64,000 nucleotides of DNA from Patagioenas fasciata (Eukaryota > Chordata > Aves > Columbiformes > Columbidae). The stretch is from the NCBI RefSeq assembly GCF_037038585.1, contig NC_092524.1:49499001-49563000 (forward strand). Direction: 5' to 3'. Both the position numbers and the translations under genes were made by a program. Below, in pieces: positions 14,120 through 25,992 of the stretch; position 1 is the stretch's first letter, and every line of letters begins with the position of its first letter. Below the pieces are notes generated by a model that had not been told where the DNA came from, made no database searches, and saw only the letters and a program-made list of their open reading frames with translations.

Positions 14120-14625
14120 TTAGAGGCTTTACAATTCTGATGCCATTGCCACAAGAATGTTCAGAATGGCTCAGTTTGGGTCTGTTCCAGTGAGTGCTCT
14201 GCATTCCTGAAAGGCAAGGCTGTGGCAGATGTTCTTTGACTTAGAAAAGCATGTCACTTGTTTCTGCTGTTGGGTTCTGTTGAGGCATGTGAATTGCAAA
14301 TCAGATCAGGGTCTAGGTCCCTTTCTTCCTCTCTTCTGTCTCAGAGTCCCCAGGTGGCTCAGGGGATATTATTGTACCCTGTTGCAAGAAGATATGAGGT
14401 AATCTGTTCTTCCTATCCCTTCACTTCATATTGACTCTGATCTCTAGCTGCTAGCTTTGCAGTCATCCTTATCAAAGACTGAAACTGTTCCTGCAGTGTA
14501 CACCAGAACCCGCTGAAATGATTTCAAAGTCCGTTAGGTGCCAGGCCTCTGATATGCTTAGCACAGTGTCCCCTGCCTGCCACACGCAGGAAGCAAAATT
14601 GATTGAGTGAGGTGTGGAGTAAACT

Positions 14626-14668
14626 GGGAAGGAAAAAAAAAGAAGAAGAAAGAGGAGAAAAAAAAAAG
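14626..14668 (+). repeat. Polypurine tract
   Basis: A 43-bp purine-only stretch made of A-runs broken by GAA and GAGG units. Tracts of this kind can adopt triplex (H-DNA) structure; here it is probably simple low-complexity sequence. Confidence 0.85.
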
Positions 14669-15669
14669 CAATCCGCAGCTTAGAAAAATCTAATTCTCTC
14701 AAGGTGTATTGAAGTCTGCAGAGCAGTTATCTTTCTGTGTGACTCATAGCAAGCAGTGGTGTATCCTCTAATAGCCTTGGTGAGACTGAAGTTTTGGTGA
14801 TTGTGGTCACGTTGACAGCTCTCATCTTCTTTCCCCAGAGCCTTTCAGCACTACTCCACATCAGAGCTTTTCTTCCCTAGGTGGGGAAATGAGTGGCCTG
14901 ACAGTTTTGAAGGAAATGTTTAATAAAAATTGGTGAATACAGCCCAAGAAGCTCCCCTTCCATTTTTCTTGCTGGGAGTAATGTTATTAAGCTTTGATGG
15001 AGTCATATTCTCTGCTGAAGTATTTTGTGGCTGAGATGCTTGTGTTTACCAGGTTTCTAAGGTGGTGAGGGGAGGAGGCAGAGGGAGGTAGTTTGTCAGG
15101 GGAATTTGGAGGCAAAACTTACTTGAGCTGTAATTGATGGGAGGTTAGGAAATACTAGCAAAGAGAAATGCCAGCAGACTTCAAGGTCATGGTCTCTCCT
15201 TTCCCTGTAGGTATAGCAGATAAATATCTGCCCTATCAATTAAGTGCCACCTTTGAGGTGGCTATCTTTCTTGCTTTGTTTTTTCTATGTAGGAAAGCAG
15301 AAAATGTTTCTCTTAATTAGAATAAAATTGTTCAGGCAAGGTATTATTTTTATCATTCAATTCTGGAATCCTCTCTCATGTTCCAGATTACCCCTGTCTG
15401 CAAGGTGCAGTGCAGGCACAAGGGATTTGTTCCTTGTGGGCATGTGTAGCCTAGAGAAACAGACCTGGGGCAGATCTGAAGTGGATGGTAAACACGGCTG
15501 GGGCAGCCTGCCTCTGCAACAAGTTTTCCTCCCCTTGCACCTTGTCAAGTGTCCTCTTTCAAGGCCACACCTGCCCACCACAACCCTCGAACAAAAGAGT
15601 AGAATATCATTTGTTAGTGCTTCCTACATGCCTTTTCCACCTTTTTCCTGTGTTTGTTTGGTTTTTGTG

Positions 15670-15685
15670 TTTTTTTTTTTTTTTT
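15670..15685. repeat. Poly(T) run
   Basis: A run of 16 T following a T/G-rich stretch. It is simple sequence; no retroposon body was recognised on the complementary strand. Confidence 0.9.
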
Positions 15686-18093
15686 AAATCCTTCTTTTCC
15701 CAGTTTAACATTGAAATGAAAAATACATTTGGACAATTTATGCTTTGATCAAGAGGTATGTCAGTGTCCAGCAGCAGCTCTCATTGGTAAAACTCAGTTT
15801 AACCTCCCAGTTGGTCACTCACATCTACCCGCACAATTCTTCTGCCACAGTGAATGCTGGATTTAATAATACAATTCATCAGCAAGCACCCTTCTCAGAA
15901 ACACTTCTGTTGTTCCCCAAATGGGAAAGGAGCCTGGTTTGTATTAGCAGTACTTCATGAGACCTAACTAAACTTCAAAGTGAATGGCCACAGTGTGTGT
16001 TTTAATGTGTGAAAAAGCTTCATCCTCAGCTTTGAACATTGCTTGGTTAGGCATAAAAGTACACATTTACCTTGCAGTAAGTGGATCATTTGTTAGTAGC
16101 TGCTCATAGTGCTAAGGTGGTCAGTAACTTCAGTAAAAAGAACAAGATCTTTCCAAAGGAAAACCCTCAGCCACACTGGTAAACAGCAGTTCACGCTGGT
16201 GTGCCAGCTGGGCAGCATAGGATGAAAAAACCCTTTAGAGGTTGTACAGGAGTGGGTAGATAAGGGCCTTGATAAGGTCCTCTAACTCTCTTACACTTTC
16301 CACTGTAACTCTTGTCTTTTTAAAATCTGTATTTGCATTTTGCAAGTAAATTTGTTTTATTTTTACTTTGGCTTTGGTTAAGTTTGGTTTCAGGGCTGTC
16401 TTCTGGTTATTGTGATTGCCTAAACTGGGGTACTAGCTTGCCCTTGCAGTGTCAAGCTCTCAAATAAAATAACACCCAAGGATAGCATGATGTTTCACTC
16501 TTCAGACAAGACAGGCTTAGGGGTTGATAACATGAATATTGATGAGAAAGAAATATTTTTACAAGCACATGTGTCTCAATGGTTTCAGAATATAGGATTG
16601 TGCTCTGTAGACACCCAGTTCCTTTCAAAGTTGTGTTAAAGTCTTGGCATCCTCAGCCGCCATTGGAAATAAATGCTGCCATCTATCTACGTGTTGTATG
16701 AAAAATGATTTCCTGTTGCTAATTTTCAATTTCCACCTTTCACAGTTTCATTGTACATGTCCCTGTTATGATATTATAAAACAGAGAACAGAAACTCCTC
16801 ATCTCCCTTTACTAGTACGGTTCCTTTTTGATGTACGTTTATCATGTTTCCTTCTTTGTAGTAACTTTCTAAGGCAAAGTTGAAGCCATTTCAGTGTCCC
16901 TTTGTGTGATCTTTTCAAAGCTCTTGACCATTCTTATCACCCTTCTGTGAAACTTTACTTCTGAGAAATCATTCTTTGAGGTGGGAATAGCAGAGGGCAT
17001 GCACAGCAACTGCATCACACTGCAGATCATAGTGACATTTGTACTTACCTATTTGTTGTCGATATTTACCTGAAACTTCCCAGAATCATATTCAGATCTG
17101 CAGTGCTCATGCTACATCAGTAACTTATAGTTATTTTGAGATTAAATAGACATAGGTACTTCTTTTTTTGCACCTGAATTACTAATGATATTAAATAAGT
17201 TGAGACCTGAGGCTGATCTTTGTGTAAATTTACTTTTAACTTCCATGGGACTTCCACTACCCTTTAAGAAAGATGTATTTCCCATTAGACATCTACTTGC
17301 TATTCTGAACCTAATTTTTGCTTTCTTCAGCTCATCTTCTATTTTCCCATCTCCCTACATGTGGTCCAGAAAACAGAATGAGTATTCCATTTGGGGAATT
17401 TGAGCAGCACTGACTCTCCAAATACCATTACAAGCTTTCTGCCTGCTTCTTTTTTTAATGCAGTGGAATTCATAAAGTACAACAGAAATCTCTTGCTAAA
17501 GTGATGGAAGTTGCCATGTTGTTAACAAACAGCCTGAATGTTAGAAAGCTCTGGCAATATCACTGTGTTTAAGGAAACCTTAGAGCATGACAGCCCCTTA
17601 CCGAATATTTCAGATTAATAAAGACATATGCTTAAGTTCTGGGCAGGGACAAACTTTATCAATAAAATAAGAACTGCTTACTGAATCTCATGGGTGTTGC
17701 AGTGGTAATAGTTTGAGGAAATTTCTCTTAGGCTCAGATTGGTAACCAATGCATTTGGAAGCAGGCAGAATTGGACTTCTGCCCCTTTTGTCATAAGATA
17801 CATTGGAATGTCTATAATAACTTGCATACTGGCAACCGGGAACCTCTGGCTTTGCTCTTTTTCTAAGTGTCTGAGAAAGGTAAGCAATAAACTTGTGTTT
17901 TCTCACTTTTTGTTACTTTTTCCTTTTGTTTTTAGTTAAGGCAAAAGAAACTCTTTCCAAAATTTCACCTTATTCTTCATGTGCAGAAGAGGATATGTCA
18001 GGATTGCAATATATGTTAAATGTCCTGCAGTGAGACTTCTGCTTGTAACAAATAAAAGCAAATGGCTTTGTGTTTTTTTTCCCCCCCCTGCAG

Positions 18094-18199
18094 TTTTCAT
18101 GAGCTACTAAAGAGGAATTTGGCTGTAAAATACTCCCCATCTCTTAAAGAAACAAATCCTGAGGAGTTTCTGGAACTGTTTTTGAATGTTGATTTCTGA
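18094..18199 (+). other. Candidate terminal exon, unverified
   Basis: A strong acceptor-like signal ends at 18093: a T run, eight C, then TGCAG. It is followed by a frame open for 34 codons (18095-18196) that ends in TGA at 18197-18199. The predicted peptide starts FHELLKRNLAVKY and ends FLELFLNVDF. It mixes charged and hydrophobic residues and does not look like translated low-complexity DNA. The first base would complete a codon begun in an upstream exon (phase 2). The other two frames stop within seven codons. No homologous protein is recognised, no upstream partner exon was found, and a 34-codon open frame is not rare by chance. Confidence 0.2.
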
Positions 18200-18959
18200 A
18201 AGAAACAAACCCACCACTTATCTTTAGTTCTTTGGTATAAACTTACTGGCTCAGTTTACTGTATTTGTTTCCTGTGAAAAATTACCTAGGTATATTTGTG
18301 CTCCCAAGGCCTGATTTGGGAATGCTTTAAACGCAGTTTTGATGTGCACAGAGGGGCAGGCATTCAAGTAAAGCTTCGGTTGTTAAAGAAGTGAGAGGAG
18401 AACAAGTGATCATAACCTTCAGTGCTTAGTAAGAACATTTACTGGTAGGTAGCACTGCACTTGTTTAAACAAATGAAGATGAAATGTGTCTATCTGATAT
18501 TGCAGTACATGTAAATTACTAATGGGAGCTGTCTCACAGGAGCTGCCTCTCATGCAGATTTGAGTTAGGGTTTATTTGTCTGTATGTCATGTTAAATGCC
18601 CCTGATGTTGATGGATCAGGTACTTTCTACATTGCAGCAGAGTTGTCTGCTTGATTGGAGTACAGTTGATTAGCCTGAAGTTGAAGTGTGACCATGGCTG
18701 AATTTGGATATTCCCAATATGAATTGTATATGTGATTACTCTTTGGGAAGAGGGGAGGGTTGGTATGTGAGTGACTGAATCCAAAAGCTGACTTCCAACA
18801 CTCCCTATCTTCTTTCTGATTCAGGTGATGAGATTCCAGCCTGCAGGTTTACTAATCCAACAGAAAGCAGCTAATCTTCTTGAGCCTTTACTTCCAGTCC
18901 TCTAAAACATTCACACTCCCAACAGCAAAATAGTAGAAACCAGGAGCTATAACTTGACC

Positions 18960-18984
18960 AAAAAAAAATTTTTTTTTTTTTTTT
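18960..18984. repeat. A-run/T-run hairpin
   Basis: Nine A are followed directly by about 16 T, giving an A/T inverted repeat that can fold on itself. It is simple sequence; no flanking transposon was recognised. Confidence 0.85.
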
Positions 18985-20790
18985 AATCAAGTGATTACAC
19001 TTCTATCAAGAGATTAAACTTGCATTAAAGAGCTTTCTTTAGAACTTATATTTTCCAATATACCTTCTATTTATTCAGATAGATACTCTCTGCTGAGGGG
19101 ATAGCTTGTGCCTCATTAAAGTCTGGATTAGCTGAATTCACGTTAGAGCAGATTCCCAACTGGTAATATCTTTTTCATTGCTGCCAATGTGGCTAACTAC
19201 AAATCTATGATCTCTTGCTGAAATTGGGTGTTGCTTAGTACCTTCATTTAGCAATATTTCTGACTTCAGTGTCTTCCTCATCTATCCATATGTAACCCTG
19301 CAAGGATGGAGGAAGATGTGATTATCAGTTTATGTAAGACGGTTGAGAAACGAGGGAAGGAGTTGTGGAGTGTGGAAAAAATATGGACAGGCACTTGCAC
19401 TAAAACCAGGAGGAGGCTTGCCAAGCCCAAGAGCTTGCTAGGTCTTATCCATATCCCTGCAATACTTGCAAGCCTGAGACATCATTTTTCACAGGGAGTT
19501 CTGGAGCATAATCCGTCATCATTCAAAACAGACCAGCCATTCACCGAAAGCTATTTAAGTCATGAGATGTCACCACACCTGACCATAAAATCCATCATGC
19601 TCAGGAAACCAATGGCCAGGGCCCGGCATTACGAAACTCTGTGAGGCAGAATCTGTATTTATCTTTGTTAGAACTGACAGATCGCCCCTGTAGTGTCAGA
19701 TTAGCCCACGCTGACATACTAGCTCCATATATTACAATCCATCAGGGTGATCTCCTTTGGAACAGACCAGCTGGTACTGTAGCTTGAAGATTTCTGCATT
19801 TGTTGACGGATTTGGAACACTGTGAACATATATAAGAAAAAAGGGCCCTTTTGAAATGCTAAACAGCTCTTTTTCTTCATCCCTAGCAATTATCTTCAGT
19901 GCTGGATTGTTTCCTTCTTCCACCCTTCATATTTATTTATCTTCTTGTGTCTGCAAGGGTATGTTGCACTGGTGTATGTTTTCAGCCTGACAGCCTCACT
20001 TCTCTTTATACAGCGGAAAAATCAGCATCTCCAGGGTCCCCAGAGACTGAATGGCAAGTTCAGTCTCTGTACCTCATTGAGTCATTGGAGAGTCTTTTGA
20101 GCTCACCAGTCTTCACACTAAAACTGTTCCTTCTGTGCAGAGGACAGTTGTCCCTCAGCCTTGCAGTAACTTTACATCTGCTGCAGTGCTTGTCAGACCA
20201 GAGCTGATTTAATGGAGCACGCTGATAAAGAGATATTTCTTTGCTACACAAAGGAACTAAAGAAATAAATGTTTATTTCTTACATTGAGATTTGTCTCTC
20301 ACTGATGGGTATTTCCAAGTGTCTGACATTTTATCAGGCAAAAGATGGAACTTTCCCTCTCATTGACCTGGCTTTATTCTTCTCATTCTATTACATAATT
20401 ACAGAAGAATGGCCAGTAGTTGTCAATGGTGAATACCAAAGCACTGTGTGAGCAGGTAAAACCCATAATGATACTTCCCTGGAGGATAGTCCCAGATATT
20501 CCTGGTCCTGAAGGGAAGTTTCACCTTTAATAGCCTTTGACAGATATTTTTTTTTTCATTGATCAGTTCAATTGTTTTTTGAATCTAAGCAAGCTTTTAT
20601 TAAATAATAGCACCTATGGCAAGAGTTCCATAGATAAACTACTTTTCACTTAATGTTAAGTGGAATTCCACTGCTGGAGTGACATCGGAGCAGATTTAAG
20701 GGGAGATCATCTATATGCTAAATTACATAACTGTTAATAAATATACAGAATATTGTAAATATAAGTTTTATTAAACATACTAATAAAAAT

Positions 20791-20868
20791 GTCCAGGCCT
20801 GGATGATATTCAGCCAAGAGTTCTGAAGGCACTCAGGGATGAAATAGATGAATATTATCATCAGTAGG
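20791..20868 (+). mobile_element. CR1 LINE fragment, ORF2 reverse-transcriptase region
   Basis: Translation of the plus strand from 20797 gives GLDDIQPRVLKALRDEIDE and then a stop at 20866-20868. This matches the conserved block at the start of the CR1 reverse transcriptase (G-x-D-G-I-H-P-R-V-L-K-E-L). It is a short 5'- and 3'-truncated remnant and inactive. The 3' boundary with the next CR1 piece is approximate. Confidence 0.7.
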
Positions 20869-20894
20869 TAATCTCTTGCTTAAAACCACCTTAT

Positions 20895-21072
20895 GGTCTG
20901 GAACACTGTGGAGAGACTGCTGAGCCTTGTCCAGCCCTTGGCTCATTCCCCTGCTGCTCTTCTATGTGGGGACCAGCGATATTGCCGGGGAAGACCTGGA
21001 GCATAAGAAGGGTGATTATCTGGTTCTGGGAGTGAGGGGCAAGGGCATGAGGGCACAGATGGATTTCTCTTA
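20895..21072 (+). mobile_element. CR1 LINE fragment, ORF1 esterase-type region
   Basis: In one plus frame the segment around 20948-21069 reads PLLLFYVGTSDIAGEDLE, then GDYLVLGVRGKG. This corresponds to the SGNH/GDSL-hydrolase-like block of CR1 ORF1 (consensus around L-V-H-V-G-T-N-D). The family motif is degraded here: HVGTND has become YVGTSD. A stop follows at 21070-21072. It is a dead fragment. It lies downstream of, and in the same orientation as, an ORF2 fragment, the reverse of the order in an intact element. Confidence 0.65.
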
Positions 21073-22594
21073 AACTTATTCTTAGAAACAGCTGAATTAT
21101 CCTAGGTGAAACTATAAAGAGTCAACATGAGGCAGGCACATGTTATGGAAAACTTTATTTGGGACAGTTTGAAGTTTGACACAGCTTTTATACTGAAAAT
21201 GAATTTCAGAGGAATGATTAGGCAACCTCACTCTTGTTGGTACTTACAAACTCTACTTAAAGTTGCCATCTTATTCAAAAAAACACATCTAGAATTTTTG
21301 CAGTCTGACATATTGTATTATTTTAGATCATATTATTCAGAAAAGAAGCTGTTACGATGATGGTAGCAGAACCTTAAGAGACCTTAAAAGGTGCTCAATA
21401 AATAATTAAAAATGAGTCACTGACAGTATTTGCTAATGAGAAGTGCTCCATCAAACTGAAATAACTTGGTGTGCTTCAAACTGCATATAATGATGGCTTA
21501 TAACCAGCTACTTGCCATGCATATAAGTGCTAGCTCAAATGTTGCTGCTGCTCAAGTGTATGGAATCGTTGATAGCAGCAAAAAGCTGTGGAAGACCTCA
21601 AGGAAACTTCTGAAAACTGTGTTCAGGAGATTTGGTGTGTGTGCTTAAGGAAAACCCCTCTGAGAAGTGAATGAGTGCCGCTTTTCATCCTGGTGCTGTT
21701 TGTCATGTCTCCTTATCTAAGACATGAGAGGCATAAAATAAGCACAGTGATAAAGTAATGCAACTCTAGTGCTTTCCCCAGTGTTGTGCTTGAATATGTC
21801 CTCATGGTCCAACATCAGACCAGGTTTCCACATCTCAGGGTCTGTGTAAGTGTGGGTCAAATTGTTCTACATCTTTTGGCTTTAGTTTAGTTTTCTAACT
21901 TGTAAACAGTGACTGACATAAGTGAGATGTTGTGAAATAGTGCTTATTGATATTTATGCTTTTAAATTGTTAAATAAAAGGCCTGCCAAAATTAACTCCT
22001 CATTTTTTGGTAGATGGCTTCAGGTGTGACTGAGCTGAAGTTTCAAGTAGAACGTGAAAGCTTTCATCAGAGCTGAGGTTCTTTAAATTTTGATTAACTT
22101 GACCTCTTGGTAAATAACTACAAAGGAATACTTTTCTTTTGCTCTTGCACTGAACTGAACACATAGTGAAAGTTTAATGGGGATAGAATCATCAAAAGGA
22201 TGATGGAGAGAGTTATTTTCTCAGCAGCATTTATATATTTTTAATTCTGTCCCTGTTGTTACTTATCTCACAATGTTGAAAAACAATCAGCTAATTCCTA
22301 CTATGCTTACTGAATTTTCTTTCATTTTTCTTTCATAAAGACAGAGCTATGATGTATATAGTTTTTTCTTCTTGTGAATAGAGGAAGAACAGAAATACTC
22401 ATCAGAAGTTTCAAAAACATTTCTGAATTGGTGATAGTAGATGGCAGTTTCTTAATACCTGGCAACTGGTCTCAGTCCCAATCAGTTAGGTAATGGCTAC
22501 AAATGAAAGCATCCAACATGTTTCTAATGGTCTATGTGAAAGAAGTAATTGGATTTTGGGTTTTACAATATTTTGTAATATGAGAAATACTTAC

Positions 22595-22803
22595 CTGTAT
22601 TACTGTAAGTGAGCAATGTAGTTTGTCTTTTATGTTTCAATAGGATCGAAAGCACTAGTATAGTTAGTGATACAAAAAGGCTTTTACTCGAGGTGCAAGA
22701 ATAAGTGATACCAGCAAGTACATGATTTTCCCGGTAGCCTTTGATAGTTTCCCCAAGATGACTACTGTCTTGTGTCAATGTAGCCTTAGTGGAATGTGCA
22801 CTC
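22595..22803 (-). other. Candidate internal exon (minus strand), unverified
   Basis: On the minus strand the segment follows an acceptor-like CATTTCCTACTACAG and ends at a donor of consensus quality, ACAG then GTAAGTA. It is open in one frame across all 209 nt (phase 2 at entry, phase 1 at exit) within a 129-codon open frame. Translation begins SAHSTKATLTQDSSHLGE. Near its end is a hydrophobic stretch, SLFVSLTILVLSILL, followed by KHKRQ, which could be a membrane span with a basic cytoplasmic anchor. Its entry phase matches the exit phase of the candidate at 25894-25992. The protein is not recognised, and frames this long occur by chance in 64 kb. Confidence 0.22.
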
Positions 22804-23845
22804 CTGTAGTAGGAAATGTTCTGATTTGCAGACAGACTGATGTTCTTAGCTGGCAAACTGGGACTGAGTGGCCCATGTGAACCAAACTTTTCCCACAGAG
22901 CTGGACTTTCTGAAAACTGGGAAGAAGAACAGAGAGAATTCTGGCTCCTCATTCTTGGAGGCAGCTCTCATTTTGCCAGACTCGGCATGCTAAACTATAT
23001 CCATACCGAATGTTAGCTCATTTAGCTTTTTATATATTTCATTTATTTGCTGCATAAACCCTTTCTTTATTTGTACAGCTTTTACTTGAATTCCTTTCTT
23101 GGAGAGTCTGTACATCCCATTCAGGCCTAAGGCAGTCTATAGAAAGGCTCCCAGTGAATTTAATGGGATCAAAATGGAAGAAGACAAATAATAATTTATG
23201 AAGACTATTAGATGTGCTAGTAAATCCCTGATACTAAACACTGCTTTATGATCAGTAATGAATGTTACTGGTGTATTTCATTAATGCTGTGACTTACACA
23301 TTGTTTTGAAGCCTCAAGCTTGAAGAAAACAAAGGCCAAAAAATCGAAAGTGTTCTTGTACCAGTTTGGGGTTGGTTTCTATCTCTACTTTCCATGTCAT
23401 AGCTTTCATAGTACTCATATTAATCTAGATGCTATTCAATGACTGGATAAGCTGATGGATGTAATTATAGGGTTTTTATCTATACTTCAGCCAACCATGG
23501 CAAAAATATTGATTTCTTTATGATTTCTTATTCTTTGGAGGAAAGTTACTTTTAAGAATGACTAATGAAATAATTTACTGCAGCCATAACTTGTGTATCC
23601 AGTGAGTATGGTGTAGCTAACTGGAAATGTGTTAAATAATTTATTACAACTAATAGTCATAAATACTGAGGAATCACTAGTATCTCATCTTCAGTCACAT
23701 AAAAAGCCCTTGTCACTGTGGGACCACAGCAGTTGCAGCTGTTCATTACTTTCACACATACATTCTCACCCACATCAGATCTCTCTAATGTAGATATTTA
23801 GGCATTTTATGAGTAATTTATTACCTTCTTCCTTCTTTTTTCCAG

Positions 23846-23924
23846 TTACAGGTCAGTCAGTATGTTTTTGTTGCACCAATGCTTGATTACATGTACATAT
23901 TTGTAAAATACTTTCCTAATAAAG
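23846..23924 (+). other. Candidate internal exon (plus strand), unverified
   Basis: A long pyrimidine tract ending TTTTTTCCAG precedes it and a donor-like AAAG/GTAACT follows. The 79-nt interval is open in one frame only, reading LQVSQYVFVAPMLDYMYIF and then VKYFPNK. The family is not recognised. It lies on the opposite strand to the candidates at 22.6 and 25.9 kb, so all three cannot belong to one gene. Chance is the leading alternative. Confidence 0.15.
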
Positions 23925-25161
23925 GTAACTTAAACAATGTTTCAGTATAACATAAGGTATCTTTTAAAATACCCTAAGAATATGATATCCAGTAGTTAAT
24001 GACATGCAGCTCTACAATGAGGTGAAGGTCTGTCTCCCTGTGACTTATTAACACTGTCTGATCATTTTGTCTCAGCTCATTACCACACGCGATTTAGCCC
24101 TTTCAGCTACTACTCCTCATTATGACATTTTTAAGCTTATTTATCCCAGCTTGGCTTTGCTTATTTTGCAAGTTACAGTGAGCGGTTTAATAAATTGCAT
24201 CAGTGTTGTAACAACCTGATACCTTGAATCTTTATTCTTGGTGGTTGTTGTTGATTTATATACCTAAAATATCACATTAGGAGAGAAGCTTAGAGTCCTT
24301 GAAATGTTTACTGCTTTAAATATTTCAAAATAGAAAGGAATATTGTAAGAGCAAAAACATATATGACAGAAAGACTGCTAATAATGGGGGATATTATAGT
24401 TGTCCAAAGTGCCAGAAAAGTGATCAATTAAGTATTGGTGTTCCCTCTTTTTCCTAAAAAAGGAAATAGAAATCAGTGAAATTTGAAAGGAAATAAGAGT
24501 GGAATGCAACAACTCTGCTAATAATCCATAATGGGGATTTCTGCATCTTCCTTCAAAACACCTGGAAATAAATGTTCATGGGTGTTCTCAGCATGAGCAG
24601 ATTTTAATACTACGTACATTTTCAAGGAATGTGTGTAACTTGAAATTCTACAAAGGACATAGGAAGCGTGCTGAAATCTCCAACAATCTCATCAGGACTG
24701 GTCTGGACAGAGAACTGAAAATTGAGAATGCCTTTCTGAAGGTTTGACTGAAGACTTAAACTGTAGCCTATAAAGGAAAAATTAAACTTTATCTATATTT
24801 AAAAAAAAAATACTTAAAAGAGTCTTTTTTTTTTTTTATTCTACTGTGCACTTAGTCAATATCATCAACATTCTTTTCTATCATCAATTAATACGCTGAA
24901 GGAGGTCAGAAATCCTTTATTTAAACATTATTATTGTAATCTTAAAGTGCTTCAGAATATCACTCCAAGTATTAATGCGATCTGTTATAATTGTAACTAA
25001 CATTCAATATGACCCAATGCGGTGATGTCGGAGGCTTATGAAATATTACTTAGTTTTTAAGGTATGTCAGATATCAACAAAATTATTCTGCAAGAAGCTT
25101 AATCTTCACTTCTGTAAAGAAACATAAAAGAGCTAACAGAGGATGGAGGTTTTGTACAAAC

Positions 25162-25270
25162 AGTACATAAGAACAACCCTGTTGGCTCAGATCAAAGGAT
25201 CACCCGTCTCAACAGTCTGTTTTAACAAGATCCGTCAGCAGTTGTTGAGAAAAAAGCCTAAAGACAAAAT
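25162..25270 (-). mobile_element. CR1-type LINE 3' end, antisense
   Basis: The series ACATAAGAACAACCCTG, then GGCTCAGATCAAAGGATCAC, CCGTCTCAACAGTCTGTTTT matches the antisense form of an amniote CR1-family tail that I recall as 'ACATAAGAAC... GGGTCAGACCAAAGGTCCATCTAGCCCAGTATCCTGT'. The element therefore runs on the minus strand with its 3' end at about 25162. It is diverged and truncated; the far boundary is approximate. Confidence 0.6.
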
Positions 25271-25389
25271 AAACTTCCCCAAAATACTCTCCCAGGTACT
25301 GAAAGTTTCAGTGGATTTGTATTCTATAAATCTGTCAAATTTGCTTTTCTGAAGATAAATAAATTTATTTTTGTGTTTTAGTGTGGTAC

Positions 25390-25403
25390 TTTTTTTTTTT
25401 TTT
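25390..25403. repeat. Poly(T) run
   Basis: A T run of about 14 followed by CAG. It resembles a splice acceptor, but no convincing open exon follows. Confidence 0.85.
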
Positions 25404-25893
25404 CAGACTTACAGTGGAGAACTGAGGACTTGATTTGCATTTTTGCATTTAGGTATCTGGCAAACAAAATGGTGGACAGAAAATAAGGTGAAATTTAGAT
25501 GCTGATCAAATGAGAAACAGGAAATTATTCAAACTGAATTTTGAAGTAGGAGGTGACTTAGAAGCGTGCAGCCAGGGGTCAGGGGCAATGAGGGGCTGAG
25601 GCAGGCGGCCTGGTGGGAAGCAAGCAGGATGTTTTCAAAGTTTGAAATTACAGGAAAAAAGCCTAAGCTATCTCTTCGTATCATGTCTTCAAAGGACTGG
25701 CAGAAGAATGCAGGTGCCAATGTAAGACAAAACAAAATAAGGGTATTTTTTTTTCTTCTGGATCTGCATCTTCTTTATGATCTTTGTTAAATGCCCCAAA
25801 ACTGTGCTTGTAAAATCAAGTGCTTTTGTCTCAGCTGAGCCAGTGCTTTAAAGTTGGCAGCTCTGGAACCTGCCTTTCCAAACTCATCCTTAC

Positions 25894-25992
25894 CTGTTTT
25901 TTGCAATCAGTAAATCCTGGATCCCGTCTCCTTGGGTCAGAGACTTTGCTTTCTGGATCACAGTGAATTTTGTTTCATTCTTGATGTCTTGA
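25894..25992 (-). other. Candidate 99-nt internal exon (minus strand), unverified
   Basis: Read on the minus strand, a pyrimidine-rich tract without any internal AG ends at CATAAG. The interval then stays open for 99 nt to a consensus donor, AACAG then GTAAGG. Entry and exit are both phase 2. The peptide begins QDIKNETKFTVIQKAKSL and continues TQGDGIQDLLIAKN; it is polar and not low-complexity. Splicing to the candidate at 22595-22803 would keep frame. I do not recognise the family, and 33 open codons are not statistically rare. Confidence 0.25.

Larger units (their letters stand above)
12641..20790. other. Unique non-coding sequence, no gene recognised
   Basis: No gene is recognisable. The 147-codon plus-strand frame at 15244-15687, the longest in the window, ends in a poly-phenylalanine stretch encoded by a poly(T) run and has no domain signature, so it is judged spurious. 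Homopolymer tracts, a CTCF-like motif at 14106 and an exon-like segment at 18094 are listed separately. Confidence 0.55.
21073..25161. other. Unique sequence with exon-like segments, no gene recognised
   Basis: AT-rich unique DNA without a recognisable transposon body. Two segments flanked by good splice signals are listed separately (22595-22803 minus, 23846-23924 plus). An A10 run at 24801-24810 and a T run at 24825-24837 are close enough to pair. Confidence 0.5.

Noticed and set aside
15244-15687. Longest open frame (147 codons, plus strand) as a gene
   Set aside because: It ends in poly-phenylalanine from a T run, overlaps open frames in other registers, and has no domain. Its length is within chance for 64 kb.
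17680-17890. Exon ending at the strong donor AAAG/GTAAGC (17880/17881) spliced to the 18094 segment
   Set aside because: The phase needed to join 18094 meets a TGA two codons before the donor, so the pair cannot be coding.
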